Shown in pieces: positions 30,925 to 43,638 of a stretch of DNA of 64,000 bases (its first letter is position 1; each line of letters opens with the position of its first letter). Under the pieces are notes generated by a model. It was given only the letters and a program-made list of their open reading frames with translations, was not told the origin of the DNA and ran no database searches. The position numbers and the translations under genes are program-made. This DNA is from Kitagawia praeruptora (Eukaryota; Streptophyta; Magnoliopsida; Apiales; Apiaceae): assembly GCA_037693485.1 (NCBI GenBank), contig CM075346.1, forward strand, positions 57,469,001 to 57,533,000, read 5' to 3'.

Positions 30925-31434
30925 TTAAGGATGATAATAGTTTGCCTGTTCCTCTCTTCGTGAGACTTCATCGTCATCACGGTAACACACTTTCTGCCAC
31001 TTCTCCTCGCTTGGCCTATTTTTGTAACAACTATGTCCTATTCCAATGCCTTCATCTGTTGACCCAAAATCTATCAATTTGTAGAACAACAGACACTCGC
31101 GGGCTTCACTTGAATATAATGGAGGAGGGTAAATGTAAGTTGCCGAAGCCTTTGGTTCCTCAAAGAGAATTTCCTCCATTGGGTCTAATGCGCTACCTCC
31201 ATCTTTAAACTCTGAGACAAGTAGAAGACCTGCATCTTTCCCATGTTCTTCAGCCTCTTGGTACGCACATACCAATTTTTGAAATTTGTGCAGCTCATCA
31301 GTGTCTGTCCCAAATAGTTCCCTTTCCAAATCATCCACCATCCTAACATGATCAAATTCCTCACATGGCTTGCGAATGCTCACCTCACCTTGGAATTTGT
31401 CTTCCTCAATTAAGCATGCAGTACCTTGCTCCAA
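30925..31434 (-). CDS. Hypothetical protein of element C (169 aa)
   Basis: An ATG frame of 169 residues, acidic in its first half (ERELFGTDTDELHKFQ), without recognisable catalytic motifs. It contains a segment PPPLYSSEARECLLFYK. It sits just upstream (in element sense) of the twin hairpins. I do not recognise a family; it may be the C-terminal part of a decayed Gag-related protein. It could equally be a chance frame in a decayed region. Confidence 0.35.
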   Translation of the reverse strand: MEQGTACLIEEDKFQGEVSIRKPCEEFDHVRMVDDLERELFGTDTDELHKFQKLVCAYQEAEEHGKDAGLLLVSEFKDGGSALDPMEEILFEEPKASATYIYPPPLYSSEARECLLFYKLIDFGSTDEGIGIGHSCYKNRPSEEKWQKVCYRDDDEVSRREEQANYYHP

Positions 31435-31552
31435 GTCACCGTTATTTTCTGGAATTGCCTCTAGTATGAATTATTGTTTCTCTTGTTCCACAACTCGAGC
31501 AACTAGTATCTCCAAAGATTTGAGAGACTCCTCATTACTCTTTATAAGCATC

Positions 31553-31898
31553 CTAACTCCTCCATAGCATCAACCTCATCTGACTGAAAAGTAGGAGTAG
31601 GTTGTTGATGTTGAAACTCTTCACTAGCAAAGAAATATGACATATTTGGAACATCTTGCTGGTACTGTTGAGGATGATATTAAGAATATGGTTGTTCCTC
31701 ATAAGTGACATATGGATCAACTCCTTCGTAGTAACAATATTGTGAGGGATCATGAACGCCCAAACACTGCTCACATTGCTGAGGCATGGATGTCCTCGAA
31801 TATGCCCACCATGACAACTCCTCACATGCCATCTTCACACACTCAAGTACCTGAACACACCGAACTAAACAAGACAGATGAGAAAAAATCTGAGTCAA
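31553..31898 (-). pseudogene. Decayed zinc-knuckle ORF of element C
   Basis: After the PBS (element sense) a frame from ATG 31898 contains MACEELSWWA and a CX2CX3HX5C cluster (CEQCLGVHDPSQYC), then stops at 31680. In the same frame the text continues as polar, Gln-rich sequence to about 31560. The Cys/His cluster resembles the knuckle-like motif of non-autonomous gypsy elements. Function would be nucleic acid binding, by inference. Confidence 0.4.
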
Positions 31899-31954
31899 TG
31901 AACTCTAACGACCACTATTGACAAGCACATAAACCAAAAATAAAACACCGATGA

Positions 31955-31972
31955 TCCCCGGCAGCGGCGCCA
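31955..31972 (-). other. Primer-binding site, tRNA-Asp (element C)
   Basis: On the plus strand TCCCCGGCAGCGGCGCCA equals the 3' end of plant tRNA-Asp with one substitution. So on the minus strand it is a PBS, 6 nt from the LTR. tRNA-Asp priming is common in Athila and Tat-like gypsy elements. Confidence 0.85.
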
Positions 31973-31978
31973 AAAACT

Positions 31979-33301
31979 TGTTAACACAAAATCACGGAAG
32001 CGTACGTGGTCACAAGTAATAAAGAATAAAGTTGAGTTCGCTCCCACAGAGATCTGGTTTAGGTTTTAATTCAGTAGATGTACCTATGCAACAATGTATG
32101 GTTATTATGCACTGCTAAGACAATTAACAATAATGGGTTTTGATTATCTAAATTAAACTAAGATGCAAACTATTAAACTAAGAATTACTTAACTAAAGAT
32201 AATTAAAATCGAATTACTTACGCAAGATGAACCATGGAATCCTAACTTCATTTAATACTTCACTTGGATCTGACGCCTTTAATCACTATATGCAATGGTT
32301 ATGATATCTGATCGGATAACACGAAACAAGTATACGCTACTTCTCAGTATACAAATACCAAACTAAACATACATCCACAATAGAGATAGAAGATGAATAG
32401 ACACCAATTATGCTTAGACCCTATATCTCTATAAAATTTGAAAACATAACGATAGAAGAACAAGTTATCCACATTGATCACATAGGGCAGCATAATATCT
32501 CTATTTACGGCACAAATCATGATGTTAAAATATCAACCTATCCTATGCTAGCATGGCAAGTTCTAAATCTCAAGATCCACTCTCGCTTCACAAGAGATTA
32601 ACAAATTAGATGTTCATGACGCATCTATCAAGTAAGCATAACCATACGAGGATATCAGATATACATCACACATAGATCTTTAAAGCAATCAAGATACTAA
32701 AGCTCCATAAATAAATCCGTTAGAATCCCATGACAACGATTAGTTCATAATCGAACCTCTCGTCATCATGGGATCTGATGAAACCATGATAAAAACAAAG
32801 TATGAAAAGATACAAATAAACCTAAGTAATTGATATGTAATGGTTATCCCAATTACAATGGTAGGATGTGTTTATATAGGCTCTATAATTCTTGCTCAAC
32901 AAGAAATTGCCTTCTATTACAATTAGAATTCAATTAAGGTACTAAAAACTGCCCAAAATACAATTAGAACTTGAAAAGGACAAAAAAGTAATTTCCTGCT
33001 CCCATCAGTCTGATTGTCGAGCTGTCTGCGCCCAACACACGCAACCTGCTCGTGTGAGACCTGTTCCATGTTGTAGAAAATCTCCCAAGCTTCGCGTGGG
33101 CAGTAAGATCGCTTAAAACGGACTTATAGAACTCCAGATATGGCCAAAACAGTGTAGACTGCGCAACCGTCCCGGAAAATCCGAATTTTAATTAATTTAA
33201 CCTCCAAAAACGACAGAAGCATCCACCTTAATCGATATTCTTGCAAACCTGCACAATTAAACAAAACACATCAAAACTACCACAAACTGGAGTCCAAGAC
33301 A
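31979..33301 (-). repeat. LTR of element C (about 1.3 kb)
   Basis: The inner end TGTTAACAC (plus strand) abuts the PBS. The outer end is placed at ...CCAAGACA (33301), giving TGT...ACA termini; this end is inferred, as only one LTR lies fully in the window. It has a TATATAAACAC box (about 32872-32880 in antisense). It shares most of its length with 1-1402 in inverted orientation. Confidence 0.7.
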
Positions 33302-33331
33302 ATCAATTTAAGCCGATATGGAACGTTCCAA

Positions 33332-35998
33332 GTGGATATAAAATCCAGTTATCAAGTGTTCATAGAAGAAATTCAATTTTCGGAATGGTTGCCCAATCCC
33401 GTAATGGTCAAGAAGGCTAATGGACAGTGGAGGATGTGTATAGACTTCACTAACTTAATTGATGCATGCCCAAAGGACTGTTTCCCCTTGCTAAGGATTG
33501 ACAAATTGATAGATGCCACGACTGGGCACGAGATGCAAAGTTTTATGGATGGCTTCAATGGCTACAATCAGATTAGGATGCATAAGGACGATATTCCTAA
33601 GGTATCATTCATCACTGACTTTGGTGTGTATTGCTACCTTGTCATGGCCTTTGGATTAAAGAATGCCGGAGCCACCTATCAAAGATTGGTGAACAAAATA
33701 TTTACCCATCTCATTGGAAAGACAATGGAAGTTTATGTGGATGATATGTTGGATAGAGGAAAGCCAAGAGGCCTTTGAGCAATTGAAGAAGTATATGGCT
33801 GAAGCCCCATTGTTGGCCAAGCCAAGTATGGGAGACATCCTCTATTTATATTTGGCGATCTCGGATCAAGCCGTCAGTGCTATGCTTGTAACGGAAGAAG
33901 ATAAGGTTCAAAAACCCATCTACTACGTAAGCAAGGTTTTACATGGAGCGGGAATTACTCCACTATTGAGAAGTTTGCCTTGGCATTGGTGATCACCTCT
34001 AGGAAATTACGACCGTATTTTCAGGCACACAAGATTGAAGTCCTCATAGGGTAGCCGTTAAGGAATATTTTGCACAATCCTAAAGCCAGTGGCAGGCTCA
34101 TCAAGTGGGTGATTGAATTGGGAGATTTTGATATTAAGTATAAGCCGAGGACGGTCATTAAAGCCCATGTATTGACTGACTTCATGGTTGAATGTACCAT
34201 TGACAACCAAGAAGTCGGGGGGCAGGAGATAATACCTCAAGAAGATGGTGAACTACAAAAGGAGGGTGAAGATCCCGTAGTTAGTGAGAAGGAATATTGG
34301 ATGCTATATTTTGATGGGGCATCAAAAACAAAAAACAAGTGGTGTGGGTCTTGTCCTGCAAAGTCCCGATGGGTTCACGATTGAATATGCCCTGAAGTTG
34401 GATTTCCCGACGACCAATAATGAGGTAGAGTGTGAAGCTCTGATAGCCGGGCTTGGCCTGGCAAGAGAACTAAGGGTCAAGAACCTTAAAGTTTGATGAA
34501 TGGAGAAGTCAATGGAGAATTTGAAGCAAAAGATGAAACCATGGCCAAATACTTAAGGCTTGTGAAAGCGGTAATGACTCAGTTCGATGAATGCTACATA
34601 GAGCACATTCCTAGGGAGGAAAATGTCAAGGCAGATGCCTTATCTAAATTTACCTCATCTGAGATAGAGAATTATTCAGTAAGTATTTACTTCCAAGTTC
34701 TGAGAACCCCCACCATTGATTCAAAGTTAGTTGTGCCTATAGGGGTGAGAGAATGCTGGATAGACCCTATCAAGGCACAGCTCAAAATTGGTTGGCTCCC
34801 GAATAATGCCATGGAGCCCGCAAATTATTTGTGAGAGCGTTAAGGTATGCACTGATTGAAGGGATACTCTATAAGAAGTCTTTTGTAATCCCGTATCTGA
34901 AGTGTCTGAGACCCGAGGAAGCTAAATCAGCACTTAAGGAGGTCCATGAAGGAATATGTGGGCAACACTTGGGGGGCAGGGCCCTAGCTCACAAGATAGT
35001 CAGACTCGGGTTTTATTGGCCTGAGATGATGGCCGATACCAAAGAGTACATAAAGAAGTGTGATAGGTGCCATAAACACGCACCAGTGGTGAGGCAACTA
35101 CCAGAGATGTTGACATCATCCGTTAGCTCCCCCATTCCCTTTGCCATGTTGGGGATGGATATACTTGGGCCTTTTCCTATGGCCACGGCTCAAAAGAAGT
35201 TCTTGATAGTGGCTATTAACTACTTCACTAAGTGGATCGAAGCCAAACCCTTGGCTAAAATCACAACCAAACAAGTTGCGCGATTCCTATGGGAGAATGT
35301 CATGTGCAGATATGGAATTCCACGAATCTTAGTCACGGACAATGGGCGTCAGTTTAATAATGAAGAATTCAAAAATTATTGTGATGAGAATGAAATTCAG
35401 CTTCGCTTTACTTCGGTTGCTCACCCTCAAGCCAGTGGGCAAGCTAAGGTTGCTAATCGAATTATCCTTGATGGACTTAAGAAAAGGGTGGAGCACTCTA
35501 GAATCACCTGGGTGGACGAGCTGTTACCCATACTTTGGGCCTACCGTACCACCTGCAAAGTAACAACTGGGCAACCCCATTCATGTTGGCCTACGGGGCT
35601 GAAGCTGTAGTGCCCGTGGAAATTATGCATGCATCTCCACGAGTGGAAACCTTTGATCCTAACACCAATGAAGATGGGATGATGTTGGCCCACGACTTGA
35701 TAGATTAGGTAAGGATGAAGCTCATGCAAGGAATACTGAGCATCAGAAGAGAGCCTCTTTTTACTATAACTTGAGGGTGAGAGAAAGATTTTTCCGTCAG
35801 GGGGACCTGGTACTCAGAAAGATTGAAGCATCCGGAGTTGGACAAAAAGAGAAGCTGGCCCCAAATTGGGAAGGCCCGTATCGAGTCAAAGGGCCGCTGG
35901 GACGAAGATCGTACAAGTTGGAGACTTTGGAGGGAAATGAGGTGCCCCGTACTTGGCATGCATCAAACCTCAGAGTTTATTATGTTTGTTTATTCTAA
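33332..35998 (+). pseudogene. pol: Element D: degraded gypsy (Tat-type) RT-RNase H-integrase
   Basis: Recognisable pieces in order: RT palm (EWLPNPVMVKKANGQWRMC, FITDFGVYCYLVMAFGLKNAGATYQRLVN, YVDDML near 33735), an internal deletion, RNase H connection (LVTEEDKVQKPIYYVSK), RNase H (YFDGASK, FPTTNNEVECEALIAGL), integrase HHCC zinc domain (HEGICGQHLG...CDRCHKHAP) and core (LGMDILGPFP, VTDNGRQFNN, PQASGQAKVAN), then the C-terminal PNWEGPYRV...LRVYY segment. At least six frame changes or stops occur (for example near 33770, 33955, 34380, 34495, 34830 and 35610). RT precedes integrase, as in Ty3/gypsy. The upstream gag, protease and N-terminal RT are missing. Confidence 0.9.
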
Positions 35999-36398
35999 GT
36001 AAGACGTAGCTTACTTCTAGTAGGAAAGTAGAAATAAGGTCGATGAAACCATTTTAGAGTTGGCAAAACTCCTAGTAGGAAGTCGAGTATTTTGTAAGGG
36101 CTAAACCCATTTCAAGATTTATTAATGCAATTTGGTTTTATTTTCTCTCTTGGTTATTATTTTATGTCTATTATGTATATATAAAGCATATTTAAATTGC
36201 TAGCTAAAGAAAGCGAAAATACAAATGACAAAACCAAATAGAAGGAAAACTAGAAAATGCATAAAAAAGTAAGCCCGTAGACTATAAGTTGTGAGTTACA
36301 AAATTAGAATATCAAAGTCATAATTAAATGCCACGCAGGGCCATAATAAGATAAAATAATATCTAAGCTTCAACTTCCATTGAGGAAGCTGATCCCTC
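35999..36398 (+). other. Post-integrase spacer of element D
   Basis: Non-coding. A related sequence (TAGTAGAA...GTAGAAATAAGG.TCGATGAAACC) is present in inverted orientation at about 61380-61500 in element G, confirming that it is part of the gypsy family and not host DNA. Confidence 0.5.
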
Positions 36399-36805
36399 CT
36401 ATACTCCCTTAGTCTTCGAAGACCCATCAGCACTAGCGGAAGTAGAAGTAGAAGTAGAAGTAGAAGTAGAAGCTGTGGGGGTAGCCTTCCGAAAAGGAGA
36501 AACATCAGGATCAATTATTCTCTCTCTCTCCCATGCCCTCATCCTCGCTCTCCTTGACAGGTGAAGTAATAGGAGGGTGAGGACTCGGGAAGTCAGCTGG
36601 AGAAAATAGTCTGGGTGCTTCTTCAACACAGCCTCTATGACCTCATCCCAACCCTCCGTGTACTGGGTGGGGAAAAGAATCTCATCATGCTTCTCCATCA
36701 GAGTTAGAAAGTCACTAGAGTCCATATAAGTATCAATGACCTCCTCCTTCTTCGTCCACAAGTCCACCAGCTCAGCCTGGGAAGTTGCCAACTCCTCCTC
36801 TTTCC
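36399..36805 (-). pseudogene. 3' exon of the antisense gene of element D
   Basis: On the minus strand the text ELATSQAELVDLWTKKEEV...TEGWDEVIEAVLKKHPDYF continues the exon that ends at 54437 on the far side of element E. A (Ser-Thr)n run from GAAGTA trinucleotide repeats and a basic tail follow. A one-base shift separates PDYFLQL from the ...ERIIDPDVSPFRKATP tail. Its N-terminal exons lie at 54437-55894. Confidence 0.6.
36801..36805. repeat. Target-site duplication of element E, left (TTTCC)
   Basis: TTTCC also follows element E at 54432-54436. Removing E rejoins the antisense exon of D. Confidence 0.9.
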
Positions 36806-37520
36806 TGTTAGGAATAATTCATAAGTTGTGATGTTAAGAATAGAATTTTCTTATACTTCTTTTATATCCTGATCTTATAAAGGATTTAGCACTTTTGTAT
36901 AGGATATATGTGTTAGACAGTAATCTGTAGAGTTAAGTCAGGAACAAAGCATCAAGGACTACATTTCAGGAACTGAGAGCAAATCCTGATACGACAAGTC
37001 AAATATTGATCAAATACTGATGGATGGTCAGATCCTGATGCAAGATGGAATCCTGATATCAATCGTGTTATTGATGATGTCATTAAGGATGCTATAGAAA
37101 CTAGCAAGTGCTATAAAACAGGATCGTTATTTTGAGAACAAGCAAGAAGATATCATGAAGGAAAGAATTTTCTATTGATGGAAACTATCAACTAGACGGC
37201 AGAACATTATCATGTATAAATTATAACTTTCTATTATTAGTTGATAGGTAGCATTATAAATACTCTCTCTATATCATTGTAAAAATAGTTCGTTCGTGAG
37301 GTTTCTAATCGTGAGTATACGAGAGTACAAAAGGAGAGAGATTTGTATTGACAACAGCTGCTAAAGGTATTTGTACACCTTTGGTAGAGTTTGTATTTGA
37401 TCTTATTAATACAAACAGTTTGGTTTATTCGTTTGTTCTTGTTTATTTATTCGAGCAAAAATCAGACACGATTACGTAACTTGTATTTAACCCCCCTTCT
37501 ACAAGTAATTTGAGTTAACA
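36806..37520 (+). repeat. 5' LTR of element E (715 bp)
   Basis: Begins TGTTAGGAATAATTC and ends GAGTTAACA. A TATAAA box lies at 37255-37260. The U3 carries several ATCCTGAT and ACTGAT motifs (37000-37090), as in element A although the LTRs do not otherwise align except for the AACCCCCCTTCTACAA stretch near the 3' end. Confidence 0.92.
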
Positions 37521-37522
37521 AT

Positions 37523-37533
37523 TGGTATAAGAG
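37523..37533 (+). other. Primer-binding site of element E (mutated tRNA-iMet)
   Basis: TGGTATAAGAG follows the LTR after two bases. It differs from TGGTATCAGAG by one base. Confidence 0.8.
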
Positions 37534-37569
37534 TAGGTTGATTTCGAATAATCATAAAGGTCTGCAATC

Positions 37570-39865
37570 ATGTCTGGTTACATGGATGGTAATACTAAGA
37601 TCCCTATGCTCAAGAGGAACGAATATACTCTATGGGAAGTAAAGATGTTGCATCACCTGGAAGCAACAGATCCTGATTATCTTGACAGAATTAGAGATGG
37701 ACCTTTTGTTCCAACAAGGGTTGTTGGACAAGCAATTGTCAATGGTGAAGTTGTTCCAGAACATACAGCAGAGAAGCCTAAATCTGAATGGACAGATAAG
37801 GAAAAGGAGAACATTCTTAAAGATGATAAAGTGAGAAACATACTATTTAATAGTCTTGATTCAGTTCTCACTAACTATGTTCTCTCGTGTAAGACTGCTA
37901 AGGAGATATGGGACAAACTGAAGGTTCATTGTGAAGGAACTAAACCTGTCAGGAAGAATATGAGAACATTACTTATACAACAGTATGAGTACTTTGAATC
38001 CAAGTATGGTGAGTCACTAACTGATACCTTTGATAGGTTTACTAAACTCATCAATGAGATGGCCATGCATGGTAAATATTATGACTTGGAGAATATGAAT
38101 ACTAAGTTCATGAAAGCTCTGCCTGATTTCTACAATGAGAATATATCTGCAATTGAAGAAGCTAATGATCTGGATGAAATATCATTAGAGGCAGTTTATG
38201 GAAAACTTAGGGCTTATGAACTTGACAGGCAGCAGAAGAAGAGCAGGAGTGAAGGAAAGATGAAAACTGTTGCACTCACTGCTCAATCTGAATCAAAGAA
38301 GCTTCCAGAAGAACAGAATGTTGAGTCTACTATAAAGGACTCGAGGAAGAAGAAAAGCAAAGAAGGTTCTGAATCAGAGACTACTGATATAGACTCTGAC
38401 AATGATGATTCTGAATCAGAGATGCAAGAACTCTTTGCTATGTTTGCTAAAGCTTTCAAGAAAGGAAGATTCAACAGGAGAAAATTTAGCAAAAGACCTT
38501 TTTCAAAAGAAAGATGAGAAGAAGAGTGACAAGAGCAAAAGTACAATTGTCAAGCTTGATAAGGCCAAGATCAAGTGCTTCAACTGCAACGAGCTTGGAC
38601 ACTTTGCTAGTGAGTGTAAGAAGCCTAGGAATTCAGGAAAGGGTAATGCACTCATGGTCACACAGAAGGATTGGACTGATTCCAGTAATTTTGAAGATGA
38701 ATTGGATTATGACAACATTGCATTGATGGCAAATGTTTCAGACAAACCTGGATCTCCAAAGAAAACTTCTCAATCTTCTGTTAAGGTATCACTTCACTCT
38801 CTTGATTCATTTGATATCTTGGATTCTGATAATATTAGATCTATCCATGCTGAGTTTAAGATTCTTATGACTAATTTTAGAATTCTTACTAGTGAAAAAG
38901 ATGATCTAAAGATTAAGAATGATAAATTAGTTGATAGAAATAATTTTCTTGAATCTGAGTTAATTCAAATGCAAGAATATAGGTTAAGTTCTGATAAAGC
39001 TAAGCATGATTATAGTGTTATTCTTGAGGCTTATGATTATGTCAGAAAAGAACTAGAGGAAGAGAGAAATACCATTAAAACCATTAACAATTCTGGTAAA
39101 AAGACTCAAGAAATCATTGAAAGTCAAATTCTTGATAAAATTAATGGTTTAGGCGGTTTTGATAAGGCTAGAAAAGAAGAGACTGTAGCTATTGTCAATG
39201 ATAATAGTAAACTAGAAGCTAGCACATCTAAATCTGAAGGTAAGAAGATAGTTTCTGAACCTAAACATGTTAAATTTGTTGATTCAAAAGGTACCCCCGT
39301 TGTACACAAGAGAATTAACAATAGTAATTCAGATGAGAAAGTGTTAGAGAAACCTAAGAATGTCAATATAGGTTTTCTGTCTAAGTCTCAGTTGAAACAG
39401 AGACTAGATGGTCTTTCAGAGTCTAGCAAGATCAAGAGAAATAGGAATGGAAAAGAAGGTAATAATAAAGAGAACAATTACAAGAATGTACCTGATGCAC
39501 CTAGGAAAAAATGCTATAAGTGTGGAAATCATAATCATTTGGCCCTAGTCTGCAATAAAAAACCTTCTTGGAAAACTGAGTCTAGATTCCCCAAGACTCA
39601 GAAAATTCAATACCAACCACAAAAAGCTTGTTATCATTGTGGTAGTTTACTTCATTCCATTTACATGTATAGAGAATATCATGAACTATATTATGACTAT
39701 TATTCTCCGAAATCTGAAACTCCTAGTCACAAACAGTTTATGAAATCAGAGTCTAAGATTGACTCTGCAACAGGTAACTACAAAGCAAAGTCTTCAAAGC
39801 CTGTTATTTCTAAATCTAGTAAGAAAGGATCCAATCAAAGTTGGGTCCTAAAAATTTCTAACTAG
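37570..39865 (+). pseudogene. gag: Gag of element E with a frameshift
   Basis: ATG at 37570 opens a Gag similar to that of A (LEATDPDYLDR, AKEIWDKL, acidic linker). A one-base shift near 38495-38515, after RRKFSK, ends the first frame at 38517. The rest continues in the next frame with zinc knuckles CFNCNELGHFASEC, CYKCGNHNHLALVC and a damaged third (CYHCGSLLHSIYMY, last Cys replaced by Tyr). A coiled-coil-like segment lies between knuckles 1 and 2. It ends SWVLKISN then TAG, the position equivalent to A's gag end, followed by TTGCAG|GG and pol. Confidence 0.9.
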
Positions 39866-39876
39866 TTACTTTTTGT

Positions 39877-40831
39877 TTGCAGGGCACAGGAAAGAAGCAT
39901 TCAATTATCTTGGATAGTGGATGCTCTGGACATATGACTGGAAAGAAGTCCCTGCTTACAAAGTGTGAGAGAAAAGCTGGCCCAGTAATATCTTTTGGAG
40001 ATGGCAACAAAGGAAAAACTCTGGGATATGGCTCAATTGTTTTGGGGAATGTCATCATTGAAAATGTAGCACTGGTTGAAGGCTTGAAACACACACTTTT
40101 AAGCATGAGTCAACTGGATGATAAAGGTTACCAATCAATCTTTGACAGAGAAGGATGCAAAATCTTGAATATGCAGAATGGAGACATTGTTCTAACTGGT
40201 CAAAGACTTGGTAACATATATGAATCCAGCTTAAGTGACACATCTAAAGGAATTGTCAGATATCTTTACAGCAAGGCATCAAATGAAGAAAGCTGGAATT
40301 GGCACAAAAATCTCTCACATCTCAACTTCAAGAAGCTTAATCAACTTGTTAAGCACAATCTGGTGAGAGGCCTACCTCAGGCAAATTATGTGCAAAATGG
40401 ACTTTGTGATGCTTGTCAGCTTGGAAAACAAAGAAGAACCACTTTCAAGAGCAAGACAGAAAATTCAATTACTGAACCATTTCACATGCTACATCTTGAT
40501 TTATTTGGTCCAGTAAACATTATGTCTATCAGTAAGAAAAGATATGCTCTAGTCATAATGGATGATTACACAAGGTTCACATGGGTATTCTTTCTACACA
40601 AGAAGGATGAAGCTCCTCAGCAAATCATTGATCTTGTCAAGAATATTCAAAATAGCTCTGAGTACAAAGTCAAAGTACTTAGGAGTGACAATGGTACAGA
40701 ATTCAAGAATTCTACAATGGAGGAGTATTGTGCAGACAATGGAATTACTCAACAGTTTTCTGTACCTGGAACACCTTAGCAAAATGGTGTAGTAGAAAGA
40801 AAGAACAGAACTCTCATAGAGGCAGCAAGAA
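39877..40831 (+). pseudogene. pol: Element E pol, 5' part (protease and most of integrase)
   Basis: It opens at TTG as in A. Protease LDSGCSGHMTG, GAG-pre-integrase (WHKNLSHLNF, CDACQLGKQ) and integrase core (HLDLFGPV, RSDNGTEF) are clear. A Gln codon has become TAG at 40777-40779, just before the catalytic Glu. Unit I interrupts the frame a few codons later in RTLIEAAR. Confidence 0.9.
40827..40831. repeat. Target-site duplication of unit I, left (AAGAA)
   Basis: AAGAA recurs at 46325-46329. Excising I restores the pol text ...AARTMLADAKLP. Confidence 0.85.
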
Positions 40832-41790
40832 TGTAATAACCCGGAATTTTCAAGAAATGATTTTATTATTATTTCAACAATAATATTGTTTTCCTAAAAT
40901 GAGGAGGAATTTTTTTTTTATTTAATTATTTAATTATTTTCGGTTAAGTGGTGCCTGGTCCTCCTATTTAAAATTTTATTGACTGAGTAGATACCTCGAG
41001 TCAATAGTTTATTTGTGCAAAGATTTAATTTTTGGAGTGTGGAATTATTTAGTAAAGATTTTATTATAAATTACTAAATAATTTAGAGATTTTAAAATCC
41101 TTAGAAAATGATTATTTTAATTATTTGAGGATTTGCAGAAATTACTTGTTTAATATATAAAATCAAGAATTTGAGATTTTACTAAAACAATAGTGTTTGT
41201 AGTATTTTTATAAAGCCATGTAAATTGTGAATTATGAATCACAATTATTATTTTTATGATTTGTTTTTATAAATTATTAATATTTGTAAAATGCATATCA
41301 ATTTAGAAAATTGAGATTTAATTCCAATTCTTTCTCCAAAAGTCTTTAAAAATATTCTAGTATTTAATTATGCTAGAAATTTTATTTTTAAAAATTAGAG
41401 TTTTTAACTCTAAATATTATTTAAGATATGTAGTGATTAATTGTATTGTTTTTAATTGTTATTGGGCTTGAGCCCATTAGGGTTAAAAGAACACAGCATA
41501 CATATATACACACAATACACGCACAAACACACACTCAGCCGCACAAAACGAAACCAGTCGAGGAAGAGAGGGAGAGGGAAAAATCGGGGAGGAAGAGACA
41601 GTGGGGGGAAGGAATCAACATCGCGAGGTCTTGTGGGTGTTGTAGAGGCGCAGGTCGCGCGTGGGGATGGAGAGGGAGGTAGCGCGCGGGGGATGGGCGG
41701 CTGAGGAGGGAGAGATCGCCGGAGATGGCGTGAGGACGGTGGCAGGTTGTGGCCGAAGTCGACGGTGGCAGGTGGTGGCTGTGCAGCGCA

Positions 41791-41793
<3 letters not shown>

Positions 41794-41832
<39 letters not shown>

Positions 41833-41843
41833 AGAGAGAGAGA
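41794..41843. repeat. (GA)n microsatellite in unit I
   Basis: An almost pure GA tract of about 50 bp within a purine-rich, GC-rich part of unit I. Confidence 0.9.
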
Positions 41844-42300
41844 TGGTTGGGTGAATTGATTTTCCGGTGACATGAATTTTGCGGGTTGAATCGGAAACGA
41901 AAATGGTATAATTTCTTCGTATTTTTAAATTATGTATTTAATTAGCTAATTGTAGTATATTAATTGGTTAATTGTTATGAGCTAATTAGTGGTAAAATTG
42001 ATATAGTTTAATTGTTATGATTTTAATTAGCTAATTGTGGTAATTAGTTAGTTTAAATTGCGAGGTTAATTATGGTGGTTTAATTAGTTTAAATGGAAAG
42101 CTTAATGTGGTAATGGGTATAATTAGACTAAAATTGTAAGATTATGATATTTGGTTGAAATTCCGAGATTTAATTCGGAAGGTACGTGGTAATTATAATG
42201 GTTGAGATTAATTGTGGGCCCGGTTAAATGTGCGGGTTAGTGGTGGTTAAATGCTAATTGCTAATTGTTAGTTTCCAAATTGTAATTTTTAAATTGTTAA

Positions 42301-42328
42301 GTGCTAAGTGCTAAGTGCTAAGTGCTAA
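42301..42328. repeat. GTGCTAA tandem repeat in unit I
   Basis: Four head-to-tail copies of the heptamer GTGCTAA. Confidence 0.8.
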
Positions 42329-42494
42329 TTGTTATTGTCATATGAGGTATAGTTATAAGAGTTGGCTTATCGGTAAATGTCTACGTGCTAAATGGTATGA
42401 ATCAAGTTATAGTATATGTTGATAATGTAAGTGCCAACTACGTGGTGTTGGCTTAAATGTGGATAAACTTAGTTTACTTTCCTTACATGTTGAG

Positions 42495-42571
42495 GTGCCG
42501 CATGTCTGGGCGGATACTTTTCCTTATGTGCTAGTTGCCGCATGTCTGGGCGGGTACTTTTCTTATTTGTT
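42495..42571. repeat. Direct duplication around GCCGCATGTCTGGGCGG in unit I
   Basis: The block TGCCGCATGTCTGGGCGG(A/G)TACTTTTC occurs twice, about 41 bp apart. Confidence 0.75.
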
Positions 42572-43605
42572 TACTTTTATGTTGCTGCAAGTTGAGGCAG
42601 CTTTTATTTTATCAAAAGCAGGGTTATAAATTGTTTTGTTTGGCATGGAGGGGCTGTGCCCATAGTCCGATAAACGAATACTACATGCCGAAATTTTCTA
42701 AAAATCCCCTGCATTTTAATTTATTTAACTTATTTGATTTCAAGGGTTTAAAGGTATGATTTGGGTGTTAATTGTTTATGTGTATATGTGTTAAGTGAAT
42801 TAATTCGAAGATTATGTGCTAATTCGAGGATTATGTGCTAATTCGAGGATTAAATGTGTCTTGAAGATTAAACGGGTATTATGAGTCTTTATCGAGGGCT
42901 AGGTATGTTTTGAGGATTACTTGTTAATTAACTTGTGACAAGAGTATGTCAATAGTATTATGGTCAAAGTGTTAAGTGGAGTCTTGACTAAGTGTTATAA
43001 CTGTGTAGTGTTATGATGTGTTAGCACCAGGAAATGTCTACTTTAAAAAGGGGACTCTTCCATGTCTTTTCTTTACTATAATATGTTATGTGCAATAAAT
43101 GGTATTAGAATAGTCAACTATAGGGAGGACACCTATAGTTTGACTTTATGTTATTTAGTGATAATCCTGAGTTGTGTCTACTCGATATACGAGGTAGGAC
43201 TGACACGCACTCGTAACCATTTCAGTACCATTAGGGCGAAATCAAATTGGAGCGACGTGCATCCAAAAAGGAAGATCGAGACGTCAGGTAAGGTCCATGG
43301 AATTACTTGGACAAGGTGCGAAGGAATTATTCGCGGTTTCTATTTTCTGCTAAGGACCAGAGGCAAGTTTACTATGCATACTCTATTGTTCAGAGTATAT
43401 TTATTTTAAATATATGAAATGTGTTAAATAAGTTTTCAATCCATAATCGCGAGTTTTTCCAACCTTGTACTTCTTCTCCCAAATCATTGTATTCCTTGCT
43501 TTGCCAACAATATTAAATCCTGCTCGTGCAATAACCAAAACCCCATGGCTTATAATACTGTTGATGGGCAGTGATATTTTTATGGCTCTATATCTTGATT
43601 TATAC

Positions 43606-43607
<2 letters not shown>

Positions 43608-43638
<31 letters not shown>
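43608..43638. repeat. (AT)n microsatellite in unit I
   Basis: A run of about 15 AT dinucleotides. Confidence 0.9.

Larger units (their letters stand above)
30363..31954 (-). mobile_element. Element C: internal region of a non-autonomous tRNA-Asp-primed LTR element
   Basis: It lies between the LTR of B and the PBS/LTR of C and is read on the minus strand. It contains two short gag-like frames, a pair of hairpins and three degenerate GC/poly-T units, but no protease, RT or integrase. This resembles LARD or TR-GAG type non-autonomous gypsy derivatives. The element's other end is not present; B's LTR replaces it. Confidence 0.55.

Noticed and set aside
31955..31972. A tRNA-Asp gene fragment
   Set aside because: Only 18 nt of the acceptor end are present, right beside an LTR; this is a primer-binding site in antisense.
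41446..41873. GC-rich open frames in unit I (both strands) as a host gene exon
   Set aside because: Overlapping frames on both strands of a GA/CT-rich tract without domains; they reflect base composition.
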